This document shows, piece after piece, positions 1 to 7,142 of a stretch of DNA of 32,713 nucleotides. The stretch comes from CAMLKC01 sp035493555 (lineage in GTDB: Bacteria; Patescibacteriota; Saccharimonadia; Saccharimonadales; Saccharimonadaceae): positions 1 to 32,713 of the forward strand of contig DATJIC010000057.1 in assembly GCA_035493555.1 (NCBI GenBank). The letters run 5' to 3'. Under the pieces are notes generated by a model. The model did no database searches. It was given only the letters and a program-made list of their open reading frames with translations, and was not told where the DNA came from. The position numbers and the translations under genes were made by a program. Every line of letters starts with the position of its first letter. The first letter of the stretch is position 1.

Positions 1-657
1 ATACCGGAGCATCGTCCGGGGCATCGTTGCAGCATGATCATCCAAAAAACCAAGCAGCAGGTCTTCGCTGCAGCGCTTCCCTACTTCGCGCAGCATCCAG
101 CCGACCGCTTTTTGGATAAGGTCGTGGTCATCGTGCAGTAAGATTTCGGCGATCTGCAAGGTTGTCGTAGCGTCGCCGCGCATAATAAATTCAAAGGTGC
201 TCAGTATGGCAATGCGGCGCTGCCATAGATCTTTCGACCGAGCCAAAGTAAACAGCAGACGCCTCGGCTTGTCCCACAGATACCTGCCAATGACATACCC
301 GGCAGACGTATCGACGATGTCCCAGTTGTTGATATACCCTTCGTACATGGCGTTCAGATATGCATCAAAAATTGCTTTTTTGCCAGCTGCATCTGCCGCC
401 GCATACTGAGACGAGAGCAGAATAACCGCTGCAAGGCGGTGCTCGTGAACGGGGCTTTTTAAGAGTTCTTCGACTTCCTTGAGCGGAAGATTTTTATATT
501 TTTTACAGACAAGCCGCGTATCCGGTACCCGCACGCCGATAAATACATCCCCGGCACCGTACTGCCCTTCGCCCGTTTTGAAAAAACGTCCTAACAGTGC
601 GGCGCTTTCCGGTTTTACATAGGCTTGCAGGGCTGCTTTTACGTCTTCGGCTGTCAT
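1..657 (-). CDS. DNA alkylation repair protein, AlkD family (C-terminus cut by window edge)
   Basis: Reading the minus strand from the ATG at 655-657 gives 219 codons open to the window edge, so the C-terminus is missing. The protein has the helical HEAT-like character of AlkD/AlkC DNA glycosylases, which remove N3- and N7-alkylated purines. Recognisable blocks are NNWDIVDTSA near residue 111, LWQRRIAI near residue 143 (the family W-R-R-R-x-A motif) and QKAVGWMLREVGK near residue 181. The Trp-Asp of the first block corresponds to residues that line the lesion pocket in characterised AlkD. The start lies one base beyond the stop codon of the RNase HI gene, so the two are almost certainly co-transcribed and translationally coupled. 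Family assignment is firm; substrate range is not shown by the sequence. Confidence 0.9.
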   Translation of the reverse strand, partial: MTAEDVKAALQAYVKPESAALLGRFFKTGEGQYGAGDVFIGVRVPDTRLVCKKYKNLPLKEVEELLKSPVHEHRLAAVILLSSQYAAADAAGKKAIFDAYLNAMYEGYINNWDIVDTSAGYVIGRYLWDKPRRLLFTLARSKDLWQRRIAILSTFEFIMRGDATTTLQIAEILLHDDHDLIQKAVGWMLREVGKRCSEDLLLGFLDDHAATMPRTMLRY

Positions 658-658
658 G

Positions 659-1081
659 CTAGCGTTCCAATAAGTAACGTTCGCGGGCTTTGTTTGCCCA
701 TTCGTCAGCAAGCTCGTTGCCTTCGTCGTTATTGTGCCCGCGCACCCATATCAGCTTTGCGTGCGACGCACGAAAAAGCGGGCAGACCTCCATAACAATA
801 TCAAGGTTTTTGATCTCGCCACCCTTCTTTTTCCAGCCGTTCTTTTCCCACGCAAGCGACCACTTGGTAATAACATTGATCCAAAATTCACTATCCGTGT
901 AAATTTCACACTCAGCACCATCGGCGTCTTTAAGCGCGGCAACAAGCGCCTTTCCTTCCATGCGGATATTGGTTGAATCGGCCTCGGCGCCCAGAACTTC
1001 GGGCTTCATGTTTTTTATGACGGCAAAACCGCCAGGACCGGGATTTGGACTGCAGCTCCCGTCGGTATAGTACGTAATCAT
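659..1081 (-). CDS. rnhA: Ribonuclease HI
   Basis: A 140-residue protein of the usual RNase HI length that degrades the RNA strand of RNA-DNA hybrids. The metal-binding acidic set is visible: D7 in YTDGSCSPNPGPGG, E42 in NIRMEGKAL, D63 in IYTDSEFW and D126 in NELADEWA, with the active-site histidine in VRGHNNDEGNE. The basic loop with paired Trp (KNGWKKKGGEIKN, residues 80-92) resembles the substrate-binding handle region. It heads a two-gene unit with the AlkD-family gene, whose ATG begins one base after this stop. There is no Shine-Dalgarno sequence; a TATACT hexamer ends 7 nt before the ATG, suggesting a leaderless mRNA. Confidence 0.95.
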   Translation of the reverse strand: MITYYTDGSCSPNPGPGGFAVIKNMKPEVLGAEADSTNIRMEGKALVAALKDADGAECEIYTDSEFWINVITKWSLAWEKNGWKKKGGEIKNLDIVMEVCPLFRASHAKLIWVRGHNNDEGNELADEWANKARERYLLER

Positions 1082-1088
1082 ACCCTAC

Positions 1089-1094
1089 AGTATA
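1089..1094 (-). promoter_or_regulatory. -10 element of rnhA (leaderless type)
   Basis: TATACT on the minus strand, 7 nt before the rnhA ATG. With initiation about 7 nt after the hexamer, the first transcribed base would be at or next to the start codon. No clear -35 is visible. Confidence 0.55.
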
Positions 1095-1107
1095 GCGTAC
1101 TTATGCC

Positions 1108-1764
1108 CTAGCTTTCTGCATCACCCCCAAGTTCGCAGAGCATCGCCACCATCTCACTCTGGCTCAGCTGATCCGTTTCAAGCTTGTTGTTTTTAGCAAT
1201 AATGTGCCCCTGGATAAGCTGTTTTAGAAAAATCGCATCGCTCCGCCAAAGAAAGTTGACCGGAAAGTGATCGACGGTGCTCATGACACGGCTAGCAATA
1301 GTAAGCGAGCCGAACAGCGGGCCAACCGAGCTGGAGACGTTCAACACGTCCTCTACCTGGAAGCTAATTACCCTCGACGACCAGAAAAAACTGCGGTAGG
1401 TAATGCTTATTTTTGTACGGTCCACCACTATACTGTCCGGGAACAGGGTCAGCGGGAAAACCGTCCGGACGTTTGCCAGAACCTGATGCGACCGTTTGAC
1501 CATTTTTTTAAGCTTATCGGCTTCTTTGAGTTCTTTGTCTTTTTTTACATCCGCACGTGATACGTGAGGGAAATTTCCTAAAAACTGTTCTGCTGATGGC
1601 ATGGTAACCTCCTTTTGCAAAATGTTTTTTACGTCATGAAACGCATGTGTTGCAACTTGGCCAAGTTTTTGGCTTTGGCGTACTAGCATCTCATAGGGAG
1701 AAGATCGAGGGACAAAAGGGTTATGCGATGGGTCTTCTACTTTCATAAGCTCATCATCATTCAT
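1108..1764 (-). CDS. Conserved hypothetical with a PH-like domain
   Basis: I do not recognise this 218-residue protein by name. The first 100 residues are polar and lysine-rich (DVKKDKELKEADKLKKMVKR) and probably helical. Residues ~100-165 form an amphipathic beta pattern (LFPDSIVVDRTKISITYRS, then VEDVLNVSSSVGPLFGSLTI) typical of bacterial PH-like (bPH) domains, in which a V-D-R-T-K-I turn precedes paired strands. The C-terminus is again helical and acidic. There is no signal peptide or membrane segment, so it is probably cytoplasmic or peripherally bound. An AAAGGGGG Shine-Dalgarno sequence (1776-1783) lies 11 nt before the ATG. The PH-like call is by pattern only. Confidence 0.6.
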   Translation of the reverse strand: MNDDELMKVEDPSHNPFVPRSSPYEMLVRQSQKLGQVATHAFHDVKNILQKEVTMPSAEQFLGNFPHVSRADVKKDKELKEADKLKKMVKRSHQVLANVRTVFPLTLFPDSIVVDRTKISITYRSFFWSSRVISFQVEDVLNVSSSVGPLFGSLTIASRVMSTVDHFPVNFLWRSDAIFLKQLIQGHIIAKNNKLETDQLSQSEMVAMLCELGGDAES

Positions 1765-1799
1765 ACCGTTACACGCCCCCTTTCGATCAGGTTACCTCT

Positions 1800-1829
1800 A
1801 TTATACTACCCCTTGATTTATCGCCGCAA
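1800..1829 (-). promoter_or_regulatory. Promoter of the PH-like gene
   Basis: TATAAT on the minus strand (1800-1805) with TTGCGG (1824-1829) 18 bp upstream. It predicts a leader of about 30 nt carrying the AAAGGGGG Shine-Dalgarno sequence, unlike the leaderless genes nearby. Confidence 0.5.
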
Positions 1830-1896
1830 GATACGCCTCGTATGCGCTATCCAGAGGTGGCCTAAAAAATCTTTTTATTTTTTGCAGCAGAATAAG

Positions 1897-1925
1897 TTGC
1901 TTAAATATGGTATTTATTTTATAAT
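1897..1925 (+). promoter_or_regulatory. Sigma70-type promoter of the plus-strand gene at 1963
   Basis: TTGCTT (1897-1902), a 17-bp spacer, then a perfect TATAAT (1920-1925) in an AT-rich stretch. The predicted leader is about 30 nt. This and the PH-like promoter form the divergent intergenic region 1765-1962. Confidence 0.75.
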
Positions 1926-1962
1926 TTAAAAAGAGGTTGATCGCGCAGAGAGAGTGAGACCC

Positions 1963-2292
1963 ATGGTTAATCGTTCGCGCCGAGGTAAGCGCATTACCGG
2001 CGGGCATTCCACGTTGATCGAGGGTCTGGACAAGTTTCTTCTAAAGCTTGAGGAATGGCCTGAGATCCGCACCATTCAAACCAGACATTTCACAAAGTCC
2101 CGAAAATCGAGCCGCTCCGGCACGCTCAACTTTCGGGCTACCCGCTGGGAATTCCTCGGCAACAGAAAGGTCGGGGTTCGCTGCATAGCCACTCAAGGCA
2201 CCTCCAACCAGGTGGTTGTCCTTACATCGGATAGCCTTGACCAGTTGGAAACCCGTCTCCGGAAAGAGGGTCTGTGCGACAACATCCATTAG
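1963..2292 (+). CDS. Small basic protein resembling DUF2103
   Basis: A 109-residue basic protein if started at the ATG at 1963; a GTG at 1954 would add three residues. I chose the ATG because the purine run GAGAGAGTGAG sits at Shine-Dalgarno distance from it but abuts the GTG. The opening GGHSTLIEGLDKFLLKLEEWPEIRTI and the later GVRCIATQGTSNQVVVLTSDSLDQLETRL resemble DUF2103 proteins of cyanobacteria and archaea, recalled as H-S-T-x-I-x-G-L followed by a K/R-CIA-G-x-x-Q-x-V-x-V-x-S segment. That family has no established function. The gene stands alone on the plus strand with its own promoter and a hairpin downstream, and uses more G/C-ending codons than its minus-strand neighbours. Confidence 0.8.
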   Translation: MVNRSRRGKRITGGHSTLIEGLDKFLLKLEEWPEIRTIQTRHFTKSRKSSRSGTLNFRATRWEFLGNRKVGVRCIATQGTSNQVVVLTSDSLDQLETRLRKEGLCDNIH

Positions 2293-2330
2293 CCCCACCC
2301 ACACGGCACACATCCATTTTTTTACCTGGA

Positions 2331-2358
2331 TGAAAATGCCGCGGGAGGGGCATTTTCA
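2331..2358. terminator. Hairpin between convergent genes
   Basis: Perfect 10-bp stem TGAAAATGCC (2331-2340) / GGCATTTTCA (2349-2358) with an 8-nt GC-rich loop, between the convergent ends of the genes at 1963-2292 and 2369-2701. The T-rich right arm suggests a terminator. A second small inverted repeat, CATCCA/TGGATG, precedes it. Confidence 0.6.
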
Positions 2359-2368
2359 TGTCTGAAAA

Positions 2369-2701
2369 TCAGTACTGGTGCCAAATAAACACAAAGATAC
2401 AGTTAATAACTGCCGTTGCCGCAAACACCGCCGCTGCACTACGCTCCCCTGCGCCGTATAAGGCAGCAGCAGAAATAAGAAACAGCAAAAGCGAAACCAC
2501 CGGCAGCCATGGCCATGCAATACGGTTATTTGCCTGCGGCGCCATAAAAACACTCCAAAAAACAATCACAAGCAGCGGAATGCCCAGCCCAAGGAGCCAT
2601 TTTATTAAACTCGTGTTCCCTGCATGAAAACCCCAGAATGAGATTGCGCCCAGCATAGCAAGCTCAAGCAAAAAACTAACAAGATTGTTGAGCAGTTTCA
2701 C
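2369..2701 (-). CDS. Four-helix membrane protein, DUF2568 (YrdB-like)
   Basis: A 110-residue integral membrane protein with four hydrophobic segments: residues ~5-24, 33-50, 63-82 and 87-106. The pattern N-x-x-V-S-F-L-L-E-L-A, a short loop, then VFWSVFMAPQANNR matches the DUF2568/YrdB family, whose hallmark is a F-W-x-x-F-x-A-P-x-A motif after helix two. Function of the family is unknown. The start is a GTG that shares a base with the stop codon of the upstream DUF427 gene (TAGTG), so translation is probably coupled. Family assignment is from memory of the motif. Confidence 0.75.
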   Translation of the reverse strand: MKLLNNLVSFLLELAMLGAISFWGFHAGNTSLIKWLLGLGIPLLVIVFWSVFMAPQANNRIAWPWLPVVSLLLFLISAAALYGAGERSAAAVFAATAVINCIFVFIWHQY

Positions 2702-3003
2702 TATTCGGTAACTTCAATCCCGTTCCAAAATGCCACGTAGTTCGTAAAGTCTTTCTTTACCCGCTCAATGGAACCCGCTTTTGGCTCTGGGTAGTACCAG
2801 GCCCCAAACTCATTCGTTTCACCGTTTACGACAACGTCGTAATAACTGGCCTCGCCCTTCCAGGGGCAGGTCGTATGATGGTCGCTCTCGGTAAAAAACT
2901 CCCAGTGGAGTGTTTTTGGCGGAAAGTACCAGTTGCCTTCAATTTTAATAAGATCTTCTTTAGGGGACTCAGCGATAATTTCGTTATTCCAAACTGCTTT
3001 CAT
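2701..3003 (-). CDS. DUF427 family protein
   Basis: A 100-residue soluble protein consisting of one DUF427 domain. Typical features are MKAVWNNEIIAES at the start, the GNWYFPPKTL strand, the conserved TTCPWKGEASYYDV block (residues ~44-57) and AWYYPEPKAG followed by NYVAFW (W-x-Y-P-x-P and V-A-F-x). The compact beta fold is known but its biochemical role is not. It shares a transcript with the DUF2568 membrane protein, whose GTG overlaps this stop. A TGG-extended TATACT ends 6 nt before the ATG, with no Shine-Dalgarno sequence. Confidence 0.9.
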   Translation of the reverse strand: MKAVWNNEIIAESPKEDLIKIEGNWYFPPKTLHWEFFTESDHHTTCPWKGEASYYDVVVNGETNEFGAWYYPEPKAGSIERVKKDFTNYVAFWNGIEVTE

Positions 3004-3009
3004 ATATAA

Positions 3010-3018
3010 AGTATACCA
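3010..3018 (-). promoter_or_regulatory. Extended -10 of the DUF427 gene (leaderless type)
   Basis: TGG-TATACT on the minus strand ends 6 nt before the ATG at 3003, so transcription should begin at the start codon. No -35 match at 17 bp. Confidence 0.6.
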
Positions 3019-3036
3019 GCTTTTCGCCCTCTTATC

Positions 3037-3840
3037 CTACTGCAAAAGTTCGGGGCTCATTTGGCTAAATACCGCTTCGAGTGTTTCCGTTATGGCCGGC
3101 CCTCCGGCAACCATGGCCGATTCCGTAAAGAGCGCATCGGTCGTACCAGAAAGCGAATGGACCGTTCCACCCGCTTCGCGAACGAGCAAAAACGCGGCCG
3201 CGTTATCCCATGGCTTAAGCCCGTTGTGGTGGTACGCATCAATCCGACCGCACGCGACCCATGCCAAAATAAGAACGCCGCTTCCTGGACAGCTGGTCCA
3301 TGGCATCGTACCGGTTGCCTCGTAAATTGCAAGGTGACGCCGCAAATTACGCTCCATCGCCTTGTCATCATAACTGTTGCTTGTGGCAATGCTTGCACCG
3401 GCCAGGTCACTCTGCGTACTCACCGAAATCGGTTTGCCATTCTTAAACGCGCCCTTACCTTTTTCGGCCTCAAACAGCTCCTCTTTGTATGGGTCGTAAA
3501 TGACGCCCGCAAGCGGCTCACCGTTTTTAATGTAGCCGACCGAAATAGCCGACTCGCGCATGTCGCGCTTAAAGTTGTATGTTCCATCGATCGGATCCAA
3601 AATAAATCCCGTAAAGCCATCGGCATACATTGCCCGGCGCGCTTCTTCGGAGTCTTCCTCGGACAAGATAATAACGCTTGGGAACGCCTTGCCCAGCTCC
3701 TCCCGTAGAATATCCTGCGATTTAATATCCGCTACGGTAACAAAATCCTTGGCATTGCTCTTTTCGGTCGAGCCGCGCTCAGTGCTTGAACGCATAAATT
3801 CGCCCGCTTTTAGCGCTGCTTTTTTCATTTCTTCAATCAT
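3037..3840 (-). CDS. Inositol monophosphatase family phosphatase
   Basis: A 267-residue enzyme of the Mg-dependent IMPase/FIG superfamily, of usual length. Metal-site motifs are present: EED (residues 61-63) in ILSEEDSEE, the signature LDPIDGTYNF (81-90) with D82 and D85, and WDNAAAFLLVREAGG (the W-D-x-A-A motif) near residue 215. The substrate could be inositol phosphate, fructose-1,6-bisphosphate or 3'-phosphoadenosine 5'-phosphate (CysQ-like); the sequence does not decide. It is a single-gene unit with a TGA-extended TACACT hexamer 7 nt before the ATG and no ribosome binding site. Confidence 0.93.
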   Translation of the reverse strand: MIEEMKKAALKAGEFMRSSTERGSTEKSNAKDFVTVADIKSQDILREELGKAFPSVIILSEEDSEEARRAMYADGFTGFILDPIDGTYNFKRDMRESAISVGYIKNGEPLAGVIYDPYKEELFEAEKGKGAFKNGKPISVSTQSDLAGASIATSNSYDDKAMERNLRRHLAIYEATGTMPWTSCPGSGVLILAWVACGRIDAYHHNGLKPWDNAAAFLLVREAGGTVHSLSGTTDALFTESAMVAGGPAITETLEAVFSQMSPELLQ

Positions 3841-3847
3841 ACATTTT

Positions 3848-3856
3848 AGTGTATCA
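3848..3856 (-). promoter_or_regulatory. Extended -10 of the IMPase-family gene (leaderless type)
   Basis: TGA-TACACT on the minus strand, ending 7 nt before the ATG at 3840. It lies back to back with the plus-strand promoter at 3890-3898. Confidence 0.55.
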
Positions 3857-3889
3857 CTCTTGGTGTTGGGTTTTTATTTAGTTCAAATA

Positions 3890-3898
3890 TGTTATAAT
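3890..3898 (+). promoter_or_regulatory. Extended -10 promoter of the 51-residue gene
   Basis: TGT followed by a perfect TATAAT (3893-3898), an extended -10 with no good -35 at 17 bp. The predicted leader is about 28 nt and contains the Shine-Dalgarno sequence AGAGGA. Confidence 0.65.
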
Positions 3899-3932
3899 AT
3901 AACCAAGCTATCCCCTCTCCAGAGGAAATCCC

Positions 3933-4088
3933 GTGAATCGTAGCAACGACCCATACCGCGGTCTCCCGCCCCACCCGACAATCGGCGAGATCATCGCCGA
4001 GATCGGTGAGGTCGCCAGCCAGAACCTTGCCAAGGTCACGCTGACACAGCGGGCGCCGCAAGAGGACGATTCGGACACGGATCAGTAA
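3933..4088 (+). CDS. Small protein of unknown function (51 aa)
   Basis: GTG start at 3933, preceded by AGAGGAAA at Shine-Dalgarno distance, open for 51 codons to a TAA. The product begins MNRSNDPYRGLPPHPTIGEI, continues with an amphipathic helix IIAEIGEVASQNLAKVTL (residues ~20-37) and ends in an acidic tail EDDSDTDQ. I recognise no family. Support for it being real is the TATAAT promoter, the ribosome binding site, the downstream hairpin with a T-run and the codon bias: about 40 of 51 codons end in G or C by my count, well above the neighbouring minus-strand genes. The Shine-Dalgarno sequence is partly paired in a possible CCTC/GAGG stem directly upstream. It lacks a signal peptide or membrane segment. 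Confidence 0.65.
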   Translation: MNRSNDPYRGLPPHPTIGEIIAEIGEVASQNLAKVTLTQRAPQEDDSDTDQ

Positions 4089-4095
4089 GCCACCA

Positions 4096-4160
4096 CCCGC
4101 CCATCGCGGCAGCTCCTATCCTTTCGACAGTAGAGCGCCGCAGGAGGCGGGCTTTACTTT
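4096..4160 (+). terminator. Long-stem terminator after the 51-residue gene
   Basis: Outer arms CCCGCC (4096-4101) / GGCGGG (4146-4151) and inner arms GCGGC (4106-4110) / GCCGC (4137-4141), followed by CTTTACTTTTT. The T-run reaches the stop codon of the convergent gene at 4161. Confidence 0.65.
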
Positions 4161-4889
4161 TTAGCGGTATTCAGGGTTTTCGTAGTCAAACCGCGCGCCG
4201 GCGTCCCACTCGCTACGCTGGTTGCCGAAGGCGGGCATGCCACCGGCATCTTTTAGCATTTTGGCAATGTGCATTAAGTTCCATGTCATAAAGGTGGTAT
4301 TGCGGTTCGTAAAATCGTTATCAACACCCACGACCGTGCCGTCTTCCTGTTTGTCACCGTAGCTCGCGCCCGGGCCAGACTCCCCTACCCATCCGGCATC
4401 AGCCTGCGGCGGAATAACGTACCCAAGGTGCTGCAGGCTATACAGCACATTCATCGAACAATGCTTGGCACCGTCTTCGTTACCCGTAATAAGACACCCG
4501 CCCGCCTTGCCGTAATACGCATATTGGCCTTTGTCATTTAACTCACCCGAATTGGCATAAAGGCGCTCGATAATTTTTTTCATCTGCGAGCTGTTATCGC
4601 CCAGCCAAATAGGGCCAGCCAGCACCAGTATGTCCGCCTCCTGCACTTTTTTATATAGCTCCGGCCACTCGTCGGTTGCCCAGCCTTTTTCGCGCATGTC
4701 GGGATACACGCCTGTTGCAATATCGTGGTCGATAGTGCGAATAACTTCTGTCTGCACCCCATGTTTGTTCATAATGTCGGTGCTGATTTTTATTAGCAAA
4801 TCGGTATGGCTCGGCGCCGGCGACTTGGTAAGCGTGCCGTTAAAAAAGACTGCTTTTAGATTGCTAAAATCATAATTTGTTTCGTTCAT
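4161..4889 (-). CDS. NADPH-dependent FMN reductase / flavodoxin-fold oxidoreductase
   Basis: A 242-residue flavodoxin-fold protein. After an N-terminal extension, AVFFNGTLTKSPAPSHTDLL (residues ~14-33) matches the first strand and FMN-phosphate loop (G-S-L-x-x-x-S-x-T). ADILVLAGPIWLGDNSSQMKKIIERL (~84-109) is the second FMN-binding strand with the P-x-W/Y-x-x-x-x-x-x-K-K-x-I-D/E-R pattern of this superfamily. The C-terminus carries extra Gly/Asp-rich segments. It probably passes NAD(P)H electrons to FMN or a quinone; the substrate is unknown. It follows the short-chain dehydrogenase by 11 nt and has an AGGAGGGG Shine-Dalgarno sequence, so the two form one operon. Confidence 0.85.
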   Translation of the reverse strand: MNETNYDFSNLKAVFFNGTLTKSPAPSHTDLLIKISTDIMNKHGVQTEVIRTIDHDIATGVYPDMREKGWATDEWPELYKKVQEADILVLAGPIWLGDNSSQMKKIIERLYANSGELNDKGQYAYYGKAGGCLITGNEDGAKHCSMNVLYSLQHLGYVIPPQADAGWVGESGPGASYGDKQEDGTVVGVDNDFTNRNTTFMTWNLMHIAKMLKDAGGMPAFGNQRSEWDAGARFDYENPEYR

Positions 4890-4900
4890 AGCCCCTCCTT

Positions 4901-5587
4901 TTAATACGTAAGACTCTTTAACCCAAACTCCGGCACTTCAATACCGTCTGGCAAATTACATAAATATAACAATGTATCGGCCGCGGCATGCGGGTCCAGA
5001 GCCCCGCTACGGTCTTTCATGTCATGCGCTTTTGCAAAAAGCTGGGTATCCATAGCGCCCGGGTAAAAGCCAGTTACGGCAACGCCAAATTCACGAAGTT
5101 CTTCCTGAAGCGCTTTTGTAAACCCGGTAATTGCCCACTTGCTGGCATGATATACGCTCCGTTTGGCGTGTGCGTATAGGCCTGCCTGTGAGTTAACGTT
5201 GATAATCCGGCCATGACCGCGCTGCTTCATACCCGCTGAAACCGCCTGGGTGTAGTACATCGTTCCCAGTGTATTTACCTCTATCACCCGCTTCATTTCA
5301 TCAGGCGCTACTTCATCAATCGGGCGTGAAAGCCAAATGCCTGCGTTGTTAATTAAGATATCAATAGGGCCGTTTTGCGCCTCAGCCTCCTGTATGGCGC
5401 TGGCTGCCATCTCGCCCTCCGCCACGTCGGCAACTACAAACTGGCAGCCAATCGCTTTTGCCGTCTCTTTGGTTTTGTCGGCATCGTGCGAAAGTATGGT
5501 AACTATATAGCCAGCATTAATAAGTTTTTTGGCCGTTAGTTTTCCGATACCGTCTGATCCACCCGTAATAAGCACATGTTTTGTCAT
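4901..5587 (-). CDS. Short-chain dehydrogenase/reductase
   Basis: A 228-residue classical SDR. The Rossmann motif TGGSDGIG is at residues 8-15, NNAG at ~85-88, the catalytic Ser in NVNSQAGLYA (~132) and the Y-x-x-x-K pair in YHASK (~145-149), followed by PGAMDTQLF, the usual P-G-x-x-x-T cofactor segment. It should be a soluble NAD(P)-dependent oxidoreductase; the substrate cannot be read from the sequence. It is the first gene of an operon with the FMN reductase, hinting at a shared redox role. The start has no Shine-Dalgarno sequence; TGA-TACAAT ends 6 nt before the ATG. Confidence 0.95.
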   Translation of the reverse strand: MTKHVLITGGSDGIGKLTAKKLINAGYIVTILSHDADKTKETAKAIGCQFVVADVAEGEMAASAIQEAEAQNGPIDILINNAGIWLSRPIDEVAPDEMKRVIEVNTLGTMYYTQAVSAGMKQRGHGRIINVNSQAGLYAHAKRSVYHASKWAITGFTKALQEELREFGVAVTGFYPGAMDTQLFAKAHDMKDRSGALDPHAAADTLLYLCNLPDGIEVPEFGLKSLTY

Positions 5588-5593
5588 GTACTT

Positions 5594-5602
5594 ATTGTAT
5601 CA
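5594..5602 (-). promoter_or_regulatory. Extended -10 of the SDR operon (leaderless type)
   Basis: TGA-TACAAT on the minus strand, 6 nt before the ATG at 5587. The -35 region is weak, as is usual for TGn-extended promoters. Confidence 0.6.
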
Positions 5603-5612
5603 CTGGTAAGGA

Positions 5613-6986
5613 TTAGCTATTGGTTAGTTCGTCAATAGAAACGCGCTTTTGCTCGGTCGTATCGCGGTCACGCACGGTCACTGTGCCGTCTTCAAGTGTG
5701 TCAAAATCAATGACGACACAGTACGGCGTGCCGATTTCATCCTGGCGGCGGTAGCGCTTACCAATGTTGCCGTTATCGTCCCACATAACGTTTCCGTGCT
5801 TCTTTTTGAGCGCCATGTACACCTCGCGGGCTTTTTCTACCAGCTCGGGCTTGTTCTTAAGCAGCGGCGAAACGGCATATTTTACCGGTGCCAGTTCGGG
5901 GTTGAGCTTTAGGACCGTGCGCGTATCGCCGTTTTCCATTTTCTCTACCACGTAGGCATCGCTAAGAACAGCCAAAAAGATACGGCCCATTCCCATTGAA
6001 GTTTCAAGAATCCATGGAATGTACTTCTCCTGTGTCATTGGGTCGGTATAACGAAGGTCAACGCCAGAGAACTTCATGTGCTGCGTCAGGTCGTAGTCGG
6101 TCCGGTCGTGCACGCCCTCTACCTCGTCAAACCCAAGCGACGGGTAATTATATTCGATATCCCAGGCATCCGACGCATAGAATACGAGGTTGTCGTGCTG
6201 TTTCCAGCGAAGGTTTTCCGCCTTGATACCAAGTGAAAGGTACCAGTTCCAGCGGTTTTCTTTGATTTTCTCGTATGCTTCTTTGTTTTCGTGCGGTTTT
6301 ACAAAATACTGCGTATCCGCCTGTTCAAGCTCGCGGGTACGGAACAAAAAGTTACGCGGGCTGATTTCGTTGCGGAAGGCCTTGCCGATTTGGGCAATAC
6401 CAAACGGTACCTTAACGGGCATCGTATCAACGATGTTTTTAAAGTTAAGGTAAATACCCTGACACGCCTCACCTGGCAGATAAACTGGGCGCTCATCTTC
6501 ACCGGTAAAGTCACCGAGGTTCGACTTTACTAGCAGATTAAACGGTTTGACGTCGCTAAAATCCTGGCTGCCGCATTTTGGACATTTGATTTTATCGCGG
6601 TTTTCGTCGAACAGCCGGTTAATCTCTTCTTCGCTCATTTTTTCGTCGGCAGTAACGCCAATCGCACCCAGCTCTTTATCAACCCGGATCCGAGTATGGC
6701 AGACTTTACACTCAGCGAGCGGATCAGAAAAGCCGCCAATATGGCCGGAGGCTTCCCATACCTTAGGGTGTTTAAAGATTGCCGAATCAATCCCGACAAA
6801 ATCGTCGCGGTCGTAGATATTTGCCTTCCACCACGACTTTTTAATATTGTTAAGCAGCTCAACACCGTTCGGTCCAAAGTCGTACAGTCCGGCTTCACCG
6901 CCGTAAATATCACTGCCGGGATACACAAATCCGCGGCGCTTGGCCAAACTAACGATATCTTCCAGTGTTGTGCTTTTTTCTTCCAT
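5613..6986 (-). CDS. glyQS: Glycyl-tRNA synthetase, homodimeric type
   Basis: A 457-residue class II synthetase of the alpha2 type also found in archaea, eukaryotes, actinobacteria and Firmicutes, rather than the alpha2beta2 enzyme. Motif 1 region GPNGVELLNNIKKSWW is near residues 34-49. A zinc-ribbon pair CKVCHTR and CPKCGSQ lies at ~93 and ~135. Motif 2 FRNEISPRNFLFRTREL is at ~204-220, and motif 3 ETSMGMGRIFLAVL is near ~328. The anticodon-binding domain follows and ends with the short tail RVSIDELTNS. It charges tRNA-Gly and is the only gene of its unit, driven by a TGT-extended TATAAT 9 nt before the ATG. Confidence 0.97.
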   Translation of the reverse strand: MEEKSTTLEDIVSLAKRRGFVYPGSDIYGGEAGLYDFGPNGVELLNNIKKSWWKANIYDRDDFVGIDSAIFKHPKVWEASGHIGGFSDPLAECKVCHTRIRVDKELGAIGVTADEKMSEEEINRLFDENRDKIKCPKCGSQDFSDVKPFNLLVKSNLGDFTGEDERPVYLPGEACQGIYLNFKNIVDTMPVKVPFGIAQIGKAFRNEISPRNFLFRTRELEQADTQYFVKPHENKEAYEKIKENRWNWYLSLGIKAENLRWKQHDNLVFYASDAWDIEYNYPSLGFDEVEGVHDRTDYDLTQHMKFSGVDLRYTDPMTQEKYIPWILETSMGMGRIFLAVLSDAYVVEKMENGDTRTVLKLNPELAPVKYAVSPLLKNKPELVEKAREVYMALKKKHGNVMWDDNGNIGKRYRRQDEIGTPYCVVIDFDTLEDGTVTVRDRDTTEQKRVSIDELTNS

Positions 6987-6995
6987 AATGTTTTC

Positions 6996-7004
6996 ATTAT
7001 AACA
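6996..7004 (-). promoter_or_regulatory. Extended -10 of glyQS
   Basis: TGT-TATAAT on the minus strand ending 9 nt before the ATG at 6986. The predicted leader is only 2-3 nt. Confidence 0.6.
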
Positions 7005-7059
7005 GAGAGAAGCCCACTTTTCCTCAGTTCTTTGGGCAGGGCAAACACTGAGACTAATT

Positions 7060-7099
7060 TATACTACACATATTATACTCATATTGCTTATGGTATACT
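7060..7099 (+). promoter_or_regulatory. Three tandem TATACT hexamers before the paralogue pair
   Basis: TATACT occurs at 7060-7065, 7074-7079 and 7094-7099. The last is TGG-extended and best placed, giving a leader of about 37 nt with an AGGAAGG ribosome binding site. The others may be additional start points. Confidence 0.5.
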
Positions 7100-7142
7100 C
7101 GTTACGGTCGAATCCGCGGAACAACCAGGAAGGTCCCGCTTT

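Noticed and set aside
3061..3708. 215-codon plus-strand frame
   Set aside because: Antisense to the IMPase-family gene, no ribosome binding site, and a Cys/Arg-rich composition typical of shadow frames.
6696..7142. Long plus-strand extension of paralogue A
   Set aside because: It runs antisense through glyQS and both promoters; AGGAAGG before the ATG at 7143 marks the real start.
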